Positions 6,822-17,811 of a stretch of DNA of 64,000 nt are shown here, piece after piece; the first letter of the stretch is position 1; every line of letters begins with the position of its first letter. Position numbers and translations under genes: made by a program. The stretch is taken from NCBI RefSeq assembly GCF_022374875.2, contig NZ_CP092427.2:744001-808000 (forward strand), written 5' to 3'. The notes under the pieces were generated by a model. The model saw only the letters and a program-made list of their open reading frames with translations. It was not told the origin of the DNA and did no database searches. Origin of the DNA: Mycolicibacterium rufum (GTDB taxonomy: Bacteria; Actinomycetota; Actinomycetes; Mycobacteriales; Mycobacteriaceae).

Positions 6822-9347
6822 TCAGAACCCCGGATCGTCGTCCGGGTCGCCGCCGACGGCGTCGCTGCCGCCGCGGATCAAGGCCAGGGTGCCCGCCAGT
6901 TCGTCGGGCTTGACCAGCACCTCACGCGCCTTCGAGCCCTCCGAGGGGCCGACGATGCCGCGGGTCTCCATCAGGTCCATCAGCCGGCCCGCCTTCGCGA
7001 ACCCCACCCGCAGCTTGCGCTGCAGCATCGAGGTGCTGCCGAACTGCGAGGACACCACCAGTTCGACCGCCTGCAGGAACACGTCCATGTCGTCGCCGAT
7101 GTCGGGGTCGACGTCCTTGCGCTCGCCGGCCTTGACCGCGGTGACACCCTCCACGAATTCCGGTTCGGCCTGGTCCTTGGTGGCCGAGACGACCGCGTGG
7201 ATCTCCTCGTCGGTGATGAAGGCGCCCTGCAGACGGATCGGCTTGTTGGACCCCATCGGCAGGAACAGCCCGTCGCCCATCCCGATCAGCTTCTCGGCGC
7301 CCTGCTGGTCGAGGATGACGCGGCTGTCGGTGAGCGAGGACGTCGCGAACGCCAGCCGCGACGGCACGTTGGTCTTGATCAGACCGGTGACGACGTCGAC
7401 CGACGGCCGCTGGGTGGCCAGCACCAGGTGGATTCCGGCGGCGCGGGCCTTCTGCGTGATGCGCACGATGGCGTCCTCGACGTCGCGCGGTGCGGTCATC
7501 ATCAGGTCGGCGAGCTCGTCGACGATCGCGAGGATGTAGGGGTAGGGCTTGTATTCGCGGTTGCTGCCCAGCGGCGCGGTGATCTCCCCGGAGCGGACCT
7601 TCTCGTTGAACACGTCGATGTGACGCACCCGGGAGGCCTGCATGTCCTGATACCGCTGCTCCATCTCCTCGACCAGCCAGGCCAGCGCCGCCGCGGCCTT
7701 CTTGGGTTCGGTGATGATCGGCGTGATGAGGTGCGGAATGCCCTCGTAGGGCGTCAGTTCCACCATCTTCGGGTCGATCAGGATCATCCTGACCTCGTCC
7801 GGGGTGGCGCGGGCCAGCAGCGAGACGAGCATGGAGTTGACGAAGCTGGACTTGCCCGAGCCGGTGGAGCCGGCGACGAGCAGGTGCGGCATCTTGGCCA
7901 GATTGGCCGAGATCATCTCGCCCTCGATGTCCTTGCCGAGGCCGATCACCAGCGGGTGGTGGTCGGAGCGGGTCGCGGGATCGGTGAGCACGTCGGCCAG
8001 CCGGACCATTTCGCGGTCGGTGTTGGGCACCTCGATGCCGACGGCGGACTTGCCGGGGATCGGGGCGAGCATCCGGACGCTCTCCGTGGCCACCGCGTAG
8101 GCGATGTTGCGGTGCAGCGCGGTGATCTTCTCGACCTTGACGCCCGGGCCGAGTTCGACCTCGTAGCGGGTCACGGTCGGGCCGCGGGTGCAGCCGGTCA
8201 CCGCGGCGTCGACCTTGAACTGCTCCAGCACGGAGGTGATGGCATCGGTCATCTGCTGGTTCGCCGAGGTCAGCCGCTTGGGCGGATCGCCGGCGATCAG
8301 CAGGTCCAGCGAGGGCAGCGCGTACGGCCCGTCGACGACACGGTCCAGGCTGAGCGCGGCCTCCTTGCGGGGCTTCTTGCGGGTCTTGACCGGCGCAGGC
8401 AGGGCAGGCGGCTCATCGTCGACCGGGTAGTTCTCCATCGGTGTCCCCGACGGTTTGACCAGCGGCACCGTCGGCTGGGTGGCCGACGGCCAGGCGGCGT
8501 CCTCGTCCCCGACGTTGCGCTCGTCGTCGTAATACCCGTCCGAGAAGTCATCGGTGGAACCGCCGGCGTCGTCCCGGTCGTCCTCGTCGTCGATCCAGTC
8601 GTCCTCGTCGTCGTACTCGCCGCGCCACCGGGTCGAGAACATGTCGCGCAGCGTGGCGGGCACCTCGCGGATCGTGGTCCCGGTGATCAGCAGCAGTCCG
8701 AACAGCACGCCGATGACCAGCAGCGGCGCCGCGATCCACGCGGTCAGCCCGTCGGCGAGCGGGCCGCCGATGGCGAACCCGACGAAGCCGGCGCCGTGCT
8801 GACGCGCGACGGGGTCCTGCGGGGCGCCCGACCACAGGTGCAGGAGTCCGAGCGCGGGCAGCGCGATCATCGCGGCACCGAGGATGAAGCGCGGACGCGA
8901 CTCCGGATCGGGCTCCGAGCGCATCAGCGTCACGCCGATGGCGGCCAGGACGAGCGGCAGCAGCACCACGGCGCCGCCGATGAGCATCCGGACGAACGTG
9001 TCGATCCACTCCCCGACCGGCCGAGCCGCGTCGAACCACGAGCTGGCGGCCACCACGACCGCGAGAGCGAGCAGCGCCAGCGCCAGGCCGTCGCGGCGGT
9101 GCCCGGGTTCCAGGTCGCGGGCCCGGCCGACCGAGCGCGCGGTGCTGCCGGCGCCCTTGGCGAGCATCAGCCATCCGGCGCGCACGCCGCGGCCGACCGC
9201 AGTGCCGGCCGCCGACACCGGGGAGGGGCCGCGGCGGGCAGGCTTGCGCCGCGCCGGTGCCGGGCGGGCAGGCCGCGATCCACCCCGTGAGCTGGTCTTC
9301 GACCTGGTCGAACGGGCACCAGATCGGGCCGCGGTCTTACTCGCCAT
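6822..9347 (-). CDS. ftsK: DNA translocase FtsK
   Basis: An 841-residue septal DNA pump. A basic Ala/Arg/Ser N-terminus is followed by four membrane helices (about 88-104, 120-142, 155-172, 205-223), a very acidic linker (residues 245-283, mostly Asp/Glu), the motor domain with Walker A GSTGSGKS (493-500) and Walker B at about 550 (VRMILIDPKMVELT), and the C-terminal winged-helix gamma domain that reads the polar DNA motif. The linker is short for an FtsK. The start at 9347 is preferred over an upstream ATG because MASKTA begins the conserved basic tail. Confidence 0.96.
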   Translation of the reverse strand: MASKTAARSGARSTRSKTSSRGGSRPARPAPARRKPARRGPSPVSAAGTAVGRGVRAGWLMLAKGAGSTARSVGRARDLEPGHRRDGLALALLALAVVVAASSWFDAARPVGEWIDTFVRMLIGGAVVLLPLVLAAIGVTLMRSEPDPESRPRFILGAAMIALPALGLLHLWSGAPQDPVARQHGAGFVGFAIGGPLADGLTAWIAAPLLVIGVLFGLLLITGTTIREVPATLRDMFSTRWRGEYDDEDDWIDDEDDRDDAGGSTDDFSDGYYDDERNVGDEDAAWPSATQPTVPLVKPSGTPMENYPVDDEPPALPAPVKTRKKPRKEAALSLDRVVDGPYALPSLDLLIAGDPPKRLTSANQQMTDAITSVLEQFKVDAAVTGCTRGPTVTRYEVELGPGVKVEKITALHRNIAYAVATESVRMLAPIPGKSAVGIEVPNTDREMVRLADVLTDPATRSDHHPLVIGLGKDIEGEMISANLAKMPHLLVAGSTGSGKSSFVNSMLVSLLARATPDEVRMILIDPKMVELTPYEGIPHLITPIITEPKKAAAALAWLVEEMEQRYQDMQASRVRHIDVFNEKVRSGEITAPLGSNREYKPYPYILAIVDELADLMMTAPRDVEDAIVRITQKARAAGIHLVLATQRPSVDVVTGLIKTNVPSRLAFATSSLTDSRVILDQQGAEKLIGMGDGLFLPMGSNKPIRLQGAFITDEEIHAVVSATKDQAEPEFVEGVTAVKAGERKDVDPDIGDDMDVFLQAVELVVSSQFGSTSMLQRKLRVGFAKAGRLMDLMETRGIVGPSEGSKAREVLVKPDELAGTLALIRGGSDAVGGDPDDDPGF

Positions 9348-9445
9348 GCCCCTCAGCCTAGTCGCACGAGCCCCAGATGCACCATCTGCCACACAGGTCA
9401 CAGAACCGTCTCGAAACGGAGCGATTCCGATCTACCGTGCACACG

Positions 9446-9895
9446 ATGAACGACAGGGCTGCGACCACGGCACCGCTGCCGGTGTCGAGTAGGATCCTCT
9501 GCGGCTGTTACGCCGCGGTAGCGCTGGCTGCACTCGTCGCGACATGGAGTCAGAACGCTGCCTATCTGGGCGATCCAGCGCACTTCCTGACCGGCTTCGT
9601 CGCCGACGTGTCCGCCACGCCTGCAGGCCGGTCCTTCTCCGCCGACCTCATCCTCGTGTACCTGTCGGCCTCGATCTTCATGGTGTCGGAATCCCGTCGA
9701 CGAGGCATCAGGTTCGTCTGGGCGTACATCGTCCTGGGTGCGCTGATCGCGATCAGCGCGACGTTCCCGCTGTTCCTGCTCGCCCGAGAACTCCGCATCG
9801 ACCGGACGGCATCGCCCCTACGGGCATTCGACGTCGCAGGACTGGTGGCTGTGGCCGCGGTGAGTGCCGGCCTGACGGTGTGGATACTGGCCTGA
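9446..9895 (+). CDS. DUF2834-like four-helix membrane protein
   Basis: A 149-residue integral membrane protein with helices at about residues 18-38, 66-84, 89-112 and 128-147. The central part, LILVYLSASIFMVSESRRRG, followed by FVWAYIVLGALIAISATFPLFLLARE, resembles the DUF2834 family (small bacterial membrane proteins of unknown role). It stands alone, divergent from ftsK, with no clear partner. Confidence 0.75.
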   Translation: MNDRAATTAPLPVSSRILCGCYAAVALAALVATWSQNAAYLGDPAHFLTGFVADVSATPAGRSFSADLILVYLSASIFMVSESRRRGIRFVWAYIVLGALIAISATFPLFLLARELRIDRTASPLRAFDVAGLVAVAAVSAGLTVWILA

Positions 9896-9972
9896 CCCCT
9901 TCCGCGCTCGTGTCGACGTAATAGGGTGGACACCTGTCCAGCTGACCGCCGAGCCCTGAGGAGCACGTCTTC

Positions 9973-10287
9973 ATGCCCGTCACCGTCGTCGCCACCATGA
10001 CCGCCAAGCCCGAGTCCGTCGACACCGTCCGCGAGGCGTGCAAGCAGGCGATCGAAGCCGTGCACTCGGAGCCCGGGTGCGACCTGTACTCCCTGCACGA
10101 GGCCGACGGCACGTTCGTCTTCGTCGAGCAGTGGGCCGACGCCGACGCCCTGCAGACCCACAGCACCGCGCCCGCGGTCGCCACGCTGTTCGGCACGATC
10201 GGTGAGCACCTCGCCGGGGCGCCCGACATCAAGATGCTGGCGCCGGTGGTGGCCGGCGATCCGGCCAAGGGTGCGCTGCGGCCATAG
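9973..10287 (+). CDS. antibiotic-biosynthesis monooxygenase (ABM) domain protein
   Basis: A 104-residue ferredoxin-like dimeric alpha+beta barrel protein (Rv2749-like). The motifs [19 protein letters not shown] and [17 protein letters not shown] are typical of ABM/YgiN proteins, which act as small quinol or heme-type monooxygenases without a bound cofactor. It begins an operon with the SDR (2-base gap) and the methyltransferase, the same trio as Rv2749-2751. The substrate is unknown. Confidence 0.86.
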   Translation: MPVTVVATMTAKPESVDTVREACKQAIEAVHSEPGCDLYSLHEADGTFVFVEQWADADALQTHSTAPAVATLFGTIGEHLAGAPDIKMLAPVVAGDPAKGALRP

Positions 10288-10289
10288 GG

Positions 10290-11108
10290 ATGGGTGAGCT
10301 CAGCGGCAAGGTCGCCTTCATCACCGGCGCCGCGCGGGGGCAGGGCCGCGCGCATGCGGTCAAGCTCGCGTCCGCGGGCGCGGACATCATCGCGTTGGAT
10401 CTCTGCGCGCAGATCGAGTCGGTGCCCTATCCCCTGGCCACCCCCGACGATCTCGCGGAGACCGTGAAGCTCGTCGAGGAGACGGGCGCGCGGATCCTGC
10501 CCTACGAGGCCGACGTCCGCGATCGGGACGCGGTGAAGGCCGCCGTGCGCGACGGCACCGAGAAGCTCGGCGACCGCCTCGACATCGTGATCGCCAACGC
10601 CGGGATCGCCCCGATGGCGGCGGCCGAAGCCTGGCAGGACGTCATCGACGTGAACCTCACCGGCGTCTATCACACGATCGACGTCGCGATGAAGCCCATG
10701 ATCAAGTTCGGCAACGGCGGGGCGATCGTGCTGACGAGTTCGGTGGCCGGTCTGGTCGGCATCGGCGCTCCGATGGCGGGTTCGGTCGGCTACGCCGCGG
10801 CCAAGCACGGCATCGTCGGGCTGATGCGGGCCTACGCGAATTTCCTTGCCGCGTACAGCATCCGGGTCAATTCGGTGCACCCGGCCGGTGTCAACACCCC
10901 GATGATCGACAACGACTTCACCCGGTCCTGGCTCGACGGCCTCGCCCAGGACAGCGCGGGCGGCCCGGACATGGGCAACGCGCTGCCCGTGCAGGCCCTC
11001 GAGCCGGAGGACATCGCCAACGCGGTGTTCTGGCTGGTGTCCGACGCGGCGCGCTACGTCACCGGTGTCGCACTGCCCGTCGACGCGGGTTACGTCAACA
11101 AACGATGA
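10290..11108 (+). CDS. mycofactocin-type short-chain dehydrogenase
   Basis: A 272-residue SDR (Rv2750-like). It shows the dinucleotide motif [13 protein letters not shown], the DIIALDLC strand end, NAG, the catalytic Ser and YAAAK. GQGR in the Gly motif plus the insertion around residues 45-65 ([18 protein letters not shown]) is the pattern of mycofactocin-associated SDRs, which hold NAD tightly and pass electrons to mycofactocin rather than exchanging free NADH. The alcohol or ketone substrate is unknown. It overlaps the downstream methyltransferase gene by four bases. Confidence 0.9.
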   Translation: MGELSGKVAFITGAARGQGRAHAVKLASAGADIIALDLCAQIESVPYPLATPDDLAETVKLVEETGARILPYEADVRDRDAVKAAVRDGTEKLGDRLDIVIANAGIAPMAAAEAWQDVIDVNLTGVYHTIDVAMKPMIKFGNGGAIVLTSSVAGLVGIGAPMAGSVGYAAAKHGIVGLMRAYANFLAAYSIRVNSVHPAGVNTPMIDNDFTRSWLDGLAQDSAGGPDMGNALPVQALEPEDIANAVFWLVSDAARYVTGVALPVDAGYVNKR

Positions 11109-11974
11109 CGGGCCGCAGCGCCGCCGCGAAGACCGCCGTCGGCCCGATGGTGGTGGCGGCCGTCGAGCACCTCGAACCGGCGCACCGTCGCCTGGTCGAC
11201 GACGACCTGGCCGTGTCGTTCCTGCCCGGCCCTCTGCGCGCGCTGGTGGCGCTGTCCCGGAACGAGGCGGTGCGCCGCGCCCTGGTGGCCGGCTCGGAGC
11301 GCCAGGGACCCGGCCTGTGGACGAGCATCGCGTGTCGCAAGCGGCTGATCGACGAGCGGCTGTCGGACCCGCTGACGGAGGTCGACGCCGTCGTGGTGCT
11401 CGGCGCCGGCCTGGACACCCGCGGCTGCCGCATCGCCCGGCACAGCGACCTGCCGGTGTTCGAGGTGGACCTGCCGGTGAACGTGGCCCGCAAAGCCGCT
11501 GTCCTGCAGCGCGCGCTCGGCGGCATCCCGGCGTCGGTGCACCTCGTGCCCGTCGATGTCGAGCACGACGACCTGATGACCGCGCTCCGCTCGGCCGGAT
11601 ACGACAGCGCCGCGCGGACGTTCTTCATCGCCGAAGGGCTGCTGCAGTACCTGCAACCGCAGACGGTGACGGCGTTGTTGTCGCAGCTCAGCGGCGCGCC
11701 AGGCAGCAGGCTGGTGTTCACCTACATCCGGCAGGACTTCCTCGACGGCTCCGACACCTACGGCGCCGAGGCGGTGTACCGGCGCTTCCGCGGGCGGCAG
11801 CCGGTGTGGCGGTCCGGCCTGGTGCCCGAGGACCTCGGCGAGTGGCTGGCCGAGTTGGGCTGGCGGCTCGACGAACAGGCCGGGCCCAGCTACTTCCGCG
11901 ATCTCTACATCCGGCCCACCGGCCGCGCACTGACGGCCTCTCCCATCGAGTGGACGGCGCTCGCACACCGCTGA
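11105..11974 (+). CDS. class I SAM-dependent methyltransferase (Rv2751-like)
   Basis: A 289-residue member of the actinobacterial methyltransferase family related to leucine carboxyl methyltransferases. The SAM loop is [15 protein letters not shown], the acidic strand end is [12 protein letters not shown], and [11 protein letters not shown] is the typical post-I motif. Substrates of this expanded mycobacterial family are mostly unknown. The ATG overlaps the stop of the SDR gene (ATGA), so it is the third gene of the operon. Confidence 0.87.
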   Translation: MTGRSAAAKTAVGPMVVAAVEHLEPAHRRLVDDDLAVSFLPGPLRALVALSRNEAVRRALVAGSERQGPGLWTSIACRKRLIDERLSDPLTEVDAVVVLGAGLDTRGCRIARHSDLPVFEVDLPVNVARKAAVLQRALGGIPASVHLVPVDVEHDDLMTALRSAGYDSAARTFFIAEGLLQYLQPQTVTALLSQLSGAPGSRLVFTYIRQDFLDGSDTYGAEAVYRRFRGRQPVWRSGLVPEDLGEWLAELGWRLDEQAGPSYFRDLYIRPTGRALTASPIEWTALAHR

Positions 11975-12014
11975 TCTGCGGTTTGTCCACCGGCACGCGG
12001 GGCAACCCGGGCTC

Positions 12015-12680
12015 ATGACCGTCGTCCTTCTCGCCGGGGATGAGCCGCGGATCACGTCGTTCGTCCGCAGGGGGCTCTCCGGCGCCGGCATGTCGGCCCA
12101 GGTCGCCACCGACGGCTGGACGGCCTACCGGCTCGCGCGGCGGGGCGGGTTCGACCTGGTGCTGCTGGACGTGAATCTGCCACGGCTGGACGGCTTCGAG
12201 GTGGTGCGCCGCCTGCGCGCGGCCGGTAGCGATGTGCCGGTGGTGATGATGTTGGACCGGGGCGCGGTCTGGGACAGTGTGGCCAGGCTCAAGGGGTCGG
12301 CGGACGACTACGTCGTCAAGCCGTTCTGCTTCGAGCGTCTGCTGGCCAAGATCGTGCGGCTCGTCGTCACCGATCCGTGCGACGAGCCGGTGGTGCTCTC
12401 CCACGGGCAGCTGCACCTCGATGTCCGCGCCTGCCGGGCGCACGTGGGCGGGTACTGGGTCGAGCTGTCGGCCCGCGAATGCGCGCTGGCGGCGATGTTC
12501 CTCCGCCATCCCGGCGAGACGCTGTCCCGCGAGGTGCTGCACCACCACGTCTGGGGCGACGAGGAACCGCACACCTCGAATCTGGTCGACGTCTACGTCG
12601 GCTATCTGCGCCGCAAGCTGGGCGCCCATCGGTTCACCAGTCGCCGCGGCATGGGCTATCGGCTCGAACTCGAGCACTGA
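12015..12680 (+). CDS. OmpR-type orphan response regulator 1
   Basis: A 221-residue protein with a receiver domain (1-115) and an OmpR/PhoB winged helix (125-220, ending GMGYRLELEH). The phospho-acceptor Asp is D52 (LLLDVNLPRLDG) and the conserved Lys is K102 (DDYVVKPF). The acidic pair is reduced to G8-D9, and the conserved Ser/Thr position is Asp (D81). No histidine kinase lies nearby. It is paralogous to the regulator 155 bases downstream. Targets are unknown. Confidence 0.88.
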   Translation: MTVVLLAGDEPRITSFVRRGLSGAGMSAQVATDGWTAYRLARRGGFDLVLLDVNLPRLDGFEVVRRLRAAGSDVPVVMMLDRGAVWDSVARLKGSADDYVVKPFCFERLLAKIVRLVVTDPCDEPVVLSHGQLHLDVRACRAHVGGYWVELSARECALAAMFLRHPGETLSREVLHHHVWGDEEPHTSNLVDVYVGYLRRKLGAHRFTSRRGMGYRLELEH

Positions 12681-12764
12681 CGGTGCGGGCGCAACGACGG
12701 CCACAGGACCCTCCAGCAAAGGTCTTTTGCGCGCGGCCCCCTCCCTGTGGCCCTAACCGGCTCC

Positions 12765-12790
12765 GCCCTCGATCGGCGATCGTCGAGGGC
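12765..12790 (+). terminator. hairpin between the two response-regulator genes
   Basis: GCCCTCGA at 12765-12772 pairs perfectly with TCGAGGGC at 12783-12790 across a 10-base loop, which itself contains CGATCG. No T tract follows, so it could be a GC-rich intrinsic terminator for the first regulator, an attenuator, or an operator for the second, whose ATG is 45 bases downstream. Confidence 0.4.
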
Positions 12791-12834
12791 AGCGCCGCCG
12801 TGTTCGTCGCCGGCGCGAGGGAGGGAGGATCGCC

Positions 12835-13575
12835 ATGACGGCGATACTGGTCGCCGAGGCCGATCCCCGGATCGCGACGGTGATCCGCAGGGGCCTGAGC
12901 GCCGAGGGGTTCACGAGCACCGTGGTGGCCGACGGCCCGTCGGGCTACGGCCGCGCGCGCCGCGGCGCCTTCGACCTGCTCGTGCTCGACGTCCGCTTGC
13001 CGGGCATGGGTGGCCTCGAGGTGCTGCGCCGGCTGCGGGCCGACGGCTGCACGCTGCCGGTGCTGCTGCTCACCACCTGCGGGCGGACTGCGCGGACCAC
13101 GGCGAAACTCAACACCTCGACCGAGCAGTTCGTCTCGGTCGCGCCGTTGCGGGTCGGGGAACTCCTGACCGCCATCCGGGCCCGCCTTTCGGCTCAACCG
13201 GCCGCCGAACCCGAGATGCTGTCCTACGGCGGACTGAGACTCGATCTGCGCGCGCGCCGGGCGTACGTCGGTGACTACTGGGTGGATCTCTCGGTGCGCG
13301 AGTGCGATCTCGCCGAGACGTTCCTACGCAGTCCGGGCCAGGTGCTCAGCCGGAGTCATCTGCTGCGCCAGGTGTGGGGCGTCCACGAACCGGAGTCCAA
13401 CGTCGTCGACGTCTACGTCCGCTACCTGCGGCGCAAACTGGGCTCGCACTGGTTCGTCGCGGCCCGAGGCGTCGGATACCGACTTCAGGCAGCGACCGGC
13501 CATCACACGGCGCGCTCGGCGCGGCGCACGGGTGCGGTGTGCGGACGCGTGCCCGGAGGGCTCAGATCTCGATGA
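12835..13575 (+). CDS. OmpR-type response regulator 2 with degenerate receiver
   Basis: A 246-residue paralogue of the preceding regulator, with a strong ribosome site (AGGGAGGGAGG). The Asp for phosphorylation (D52, LLVLDVRLPG) and Thr80 remain, but the acidic pocket reads E8-A9-D10. The invariant Lys is missing: where the first copy has DDYVVKPF this one has EQFVSVAP. The DNA-binding wing is intact (VDVYVRYLRRKLGSH). The C-terminus is extended by about 30 residues rich in Arg/Gly and overlaps the RNase J gene end by 14 bases. It probably acts without normal phosphorylation switching. Confidence 0.87.
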   Translation: MTAILVAEADPRIATVIRRGLSAEGFTSTVVADGPSGYGRARRGAFDLLVLDVRLPGMGGLEVLRRLRADGCTLPVLLLTTCGRTARTTAKLNTSTEQFVSVAPLRVGELLTAIRARLSAQPAAEPEMLSYGGLRLDLRARRAYVGDYWVDLSVRECDLAETFLRSPGQVLSRSHLLRQVWGVHEPESNVVDVYVRYLRRKLGSHWFVAARGVGYRLQAATGHHTARSARRTGAVCGRVPGGLRSR

Positions 13576-15238
13576 CGGTCGGCACGATCATGGGCTGGCG
13601 GCGGTAGGTCTCCCCCACCCACTTGCCGACCGTGCGCCGGACCGCCTGGGCGATGCGGCCCGGGTCGGTGATGTTCTGCGAGGCCAGGCTGTCCAGTTCC
13701 GCCTCCACGCGCCGGGCGACCGGCTCGAGCGCTTTGGGATCCTCGGAGAAGCCGCGCGACTGCAGATGCGCCGGCGCGGCCGGCCGTCCGGTGCCCTGTC
13801 GCACCACCACCGTCACCGCGATGAAGCCCGACGACAGGATGAGCCGCTCGCCGAGGGTGGCGTCGCCGACGTCGCCGGTGACCAGTCCGTCGACGAACAT
13901 CTTGCCGACGGGAACCGCTCCGGCGATGCCGACCCGGCCCGCCACCAGGTCGACGCTGACCCCGTTCTCGGCGATCACGATGTTGTCCTCGGGCACCCCG
14001 GTGCTCGCCGCCAGCGCGGCGTTGGCCCGCAGCATGCGCCAAGTTCCGTGCACCGGCATGACGTTGCGCGGCCGCACCCCGTTGTAGAGGAACAGCAGCT
14101 CCCCCGCATAGGCATGACCCGAAACATGGACGCGCGCTTGACGATTGGTGACCACCCGGGCGCCGATCTTGGCGAGCGAGTCGATCACGCCGTAGACGGC
14201 CTCCTCGTTGCCGGGGATCAGCGACGAGGACAGGATGATGAGATCGCCTGCTGTCAGCGTGATGCTGCGGTGCTCACCGCGTGACATGCGCGACAGCGCC
14301 GCCATCGGTTCGCCCTGGGTCCCGGTGGTGATCAGCACGACCCGATCGGCCGGCATCATCTCCGCGGCGCCGATGTCGAGGACGTCCTCGTCGGCGACGG
14401 TGAGATAGCCCAGGTCGCGGGCGATGCCCATGTTGCGCACCATCGAGCGACCGACGAACGACACCTTCCGGCCGAGGGCCACCGACGCGTCGATGATCTG
14501 CTGGACGCGATCGACGTTGGAGGCGAAGCAGGCCACGATGACACGGCCCTGCGCACCGCGGATCAGACGGTGCAGCGCGGGGCCGATCTCGCTCTCCGAG
14601 GGGCCCACCCCGGGGATCTCGGCGTTCGTGGAGTCGCAGAGGAACAGGTCCACACCGCTGTCACCCAGGCGCGACATGCCCGGCAGGTCTGTGGGCCGGC
14701 CGTCCAGCGGCAGCTGGTCGAGCTTGATGTCGCCGGTGTGCAGCACGGTGCCCGCGCCGGTGTGGATGCCGATGGCCAGGCATCCGGGCACCGAGTGGTT
14801 CACCGCGAAGTACTCGCACTCGAAGACGCCGTGACGGGAACTCTGCCCTTCGGCGACCTCGACCAGCTTCGGGGAAAGGCGGTGTTCGCGGCACTTCTCG
14901 GCGATCAGCGCGAGGGTGAACTTCGACCCCACCACCGGAATGTCGGCGCGGAGCTTGAGCAGGAACGGAATGGCGCCGATGTGGTCCTCGTGGCCGTGAG
15001 TGACCACCAGGGCCTCCACGTCGTCGAGGCGGTCCTCGATGTGCCGCAGGTCGGGCAGGATCAGGTCGACGCCGGGCTCGTCATGGGTGGGGAACAGCAC
15101 CCCGCAGTCGACGATCAACAACCGGCCGAGATGCTCGAAAACGGTCATGTTGCGGCCGATTTCGTTGATGCCGCCGAGCGCGGTGACGCGCAGCGCACCC
15201 GGGGCCAGCGGTCCCGGTGCGACGAGTTCTGATTCCAC
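13562..15238 (-). CDS. rnj: ribonuclease J
   Basis: A 558-residue metallo-beta-lactamase/beta-CASP nuclease (Rv2752c-like) with 5'-3' exo- and endonuclease activity in rRNA maturation and mRNA decay. The metal motif is THGHEDHIGAIPF, with further ligands in HSVPGC, HTGDIKLDQ and the beta-CASP/KMK region (VSGHAYAGELLFLYNGVRP). Length and order match the family. It is followed on the chromosome by the dapA-thyX group on the same strand, the conserved arrangement. Confidence 0.96.
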   Translation of the reverse strand: MESELVAPGPLAPGALRVTALGGINEIGRNMTVFEHLGRLLIVDCGVLFPTHDEPGVDLILPDLRHIEDRLDDVEALVVTHGHEDHIGAIPFLLKLRADIPVVGSKFTLALIAEKCREHRLSPKLVEVAEGQSSRHGVFECEYFAVNHSVPGCLAIGIHTGAGTVLHTGDIKLDQLPLDGRPTDLPGMSRLGDSGVDLFLCDSTNAEIPGVGPSESEIGPALHRLIRGAQGRVIVACFASNVDRVQQIIDASVALGRKVSFVGRSMVRNMGIARDLGYLTVADEDVLDIGAAEMMPADRVVLITTGTQGEPMAALSRMSRGEHRSITLTAGDLIILSSSLIPGNEEAVYGVIDSLAKIGARVVTNRQARVHVSGHAYAGELLFLYNGVRPRNVMPVHGTWRMLRANAALAASTGVPEDNIVIAENGVSVDLVAGRVGIAGAVPVGKMFVDGLVTGDVGDATLGERLILSSGFIAVTVVVRQGTGRPAAPAHLQSRGFSEDPKALEPVARRVEAELDSLASQNITDPGRIAQAVRRTVGKWVGETYRRQPMIVPTVIEI

Positions 15239-15249
15239 CGACGGTCCCG

Positions 15250-16930
<1,681 letters not shown>

Positions 16931-16949
16931 CGGCGAAGCGTAGCCGAGC

Positions 16950-17726
16950 TCAGTCGGCGGGCAGGCCGGCGCGGCGCATCGCCGTCATGATGTGGCCGAA
17001 ATCGATGGTGCCGTGCGCGCGGGCCAGCGCGTCGGCGTCGTCGGCGCGGCCGTCGGCGATGGCCGCCACGATCAGCTCGTGCTCGCGCAGCGCCCGCGCC
17101 TCGGTCGCGCGCATGGTGGCCGGTTCGCCCCACAGGTGCGCGGGCGCGCCGATGCTGACCCGCGCCCTGAGGTCGTTGAGGACCTGGGCGAGCACGTCGT
17201 TGTGGGCCGCTTCGGAGATCGCCAGGTGCAGCCGGCTGTCGGCCTGCTGGGCGGCCAGCCCCGTCGGCGCGTTCCGGTAGTCGTCGAGCCGTTGCCGCAG
17301 CACCGCGATGTCGCGGTCGGTGCGCGCCTCGGCGGCCGCGCGGCACACCGCACCCTGCAGGCGGCAGACGGCGTCGCAGTGCACGCGCAACTCGTCGAGC
17401 CGGCCGGCGAGCGTGCGCCCGACCGCTTCGGTGGAGGAGTCCGGCCACTGCTGGCGGACGAACGATCCCCCGCCGCGGCCCCGCCGGGTTTCCAGCAGCC
17501 CGCGCTCGACCAGACGCGCCAGCGCGGCGCGCACGGTCATCCGGCCGGCCCCCAGATAGGCGGCAAGGTCACGTTCGCCGGGCAGCCGGGCTCCGGGCAG
17601 GTATTCGCCGATCGCGATCGCGGTGATCAGCCGGTCGGTGACTTCATCGACGCGTGAGGGGGTATCCAGCTGCTGCTGCAGCACGCCCGTCGGCGCCTCA
17701 CCGGCGGGCGAACCGTTGTGCGCCAT
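16950..17726 (-). CDS. GntR/FadR-family transcriptional regulator
   Basis: A 258-residue regulator with a GntR winged helix at about residues 25-95 ([22 protein letters not shown]) and a helical FCD ligand domain at 110-250 carrying spaced histidines ([32 protein letters not shown]) that normally hold a metal. It is divergent from a proline-iminopeptidase-like gene and an amino-acid permease, which it probably controls. A perfect palindrome lies between them. The ligand is probably a small carboxylate or amino acid. Confidence 0.9.
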   Translation of the reverse strand: MAHNGSPAGEAPTGVLQQQLDTPSRVDEVTDRLITAIAIGEYLPGARLPGERDLAAYLGAGRMTVRAALARLVERGLLETRRGRGGGSFVRQQWPDSSTEAVGRTLAGRLDELRVHCDAVCRLQGAVCRAAAEARTDRDIAVLRQRLDDYRNAPTGLAAQQADSRLHLAISEAAHNDVLAQVLNDLRARVSIGAPAHLWGEPATMRATEARALREHELIVAAIADGRADDADALARAHGTIDFGHIMTAMRRAGLPAD

Positions 17727-17759
17727 GGCGGAAATCCTTCCGTCGTCACCGACATGTTA

Positions 17760-17772
17760 AATCGGTTCGATT
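17760..17772. promoter_or_regulatory. candidate GntR operator (palindrome)
   Basis: AATCG-GTT-CGATT is a perfect inverted repeat of 5-base arms with a 3-base centre, midway in the 85-base divergent region between the GntR gene (start 17726) and the peptidase gene (start 17812). FCD-type GntR proteins commonly bind such short palindromes over their own promoter, so this is the best operator candidate. Confidence 0.5.
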
Positions 17773-17811
17773 GGTCTTGCCATGGGACCTTTAGGAGTTC
17801 ATGCTGTTCAG

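Noticed and set aside
8520..8640. Asp-codon-rich repeat tract in ftsK as a possible tandem-repeat locus
   Set aside because: It is the acidic linker of FtsK; codons vary and no exact tandem unit repeats.
7197..9290. Open frame of 697 codons opposite ftsK
   Set aside because: Antisense shadow of ftsK with low-complexity His/Gly/Arg content.
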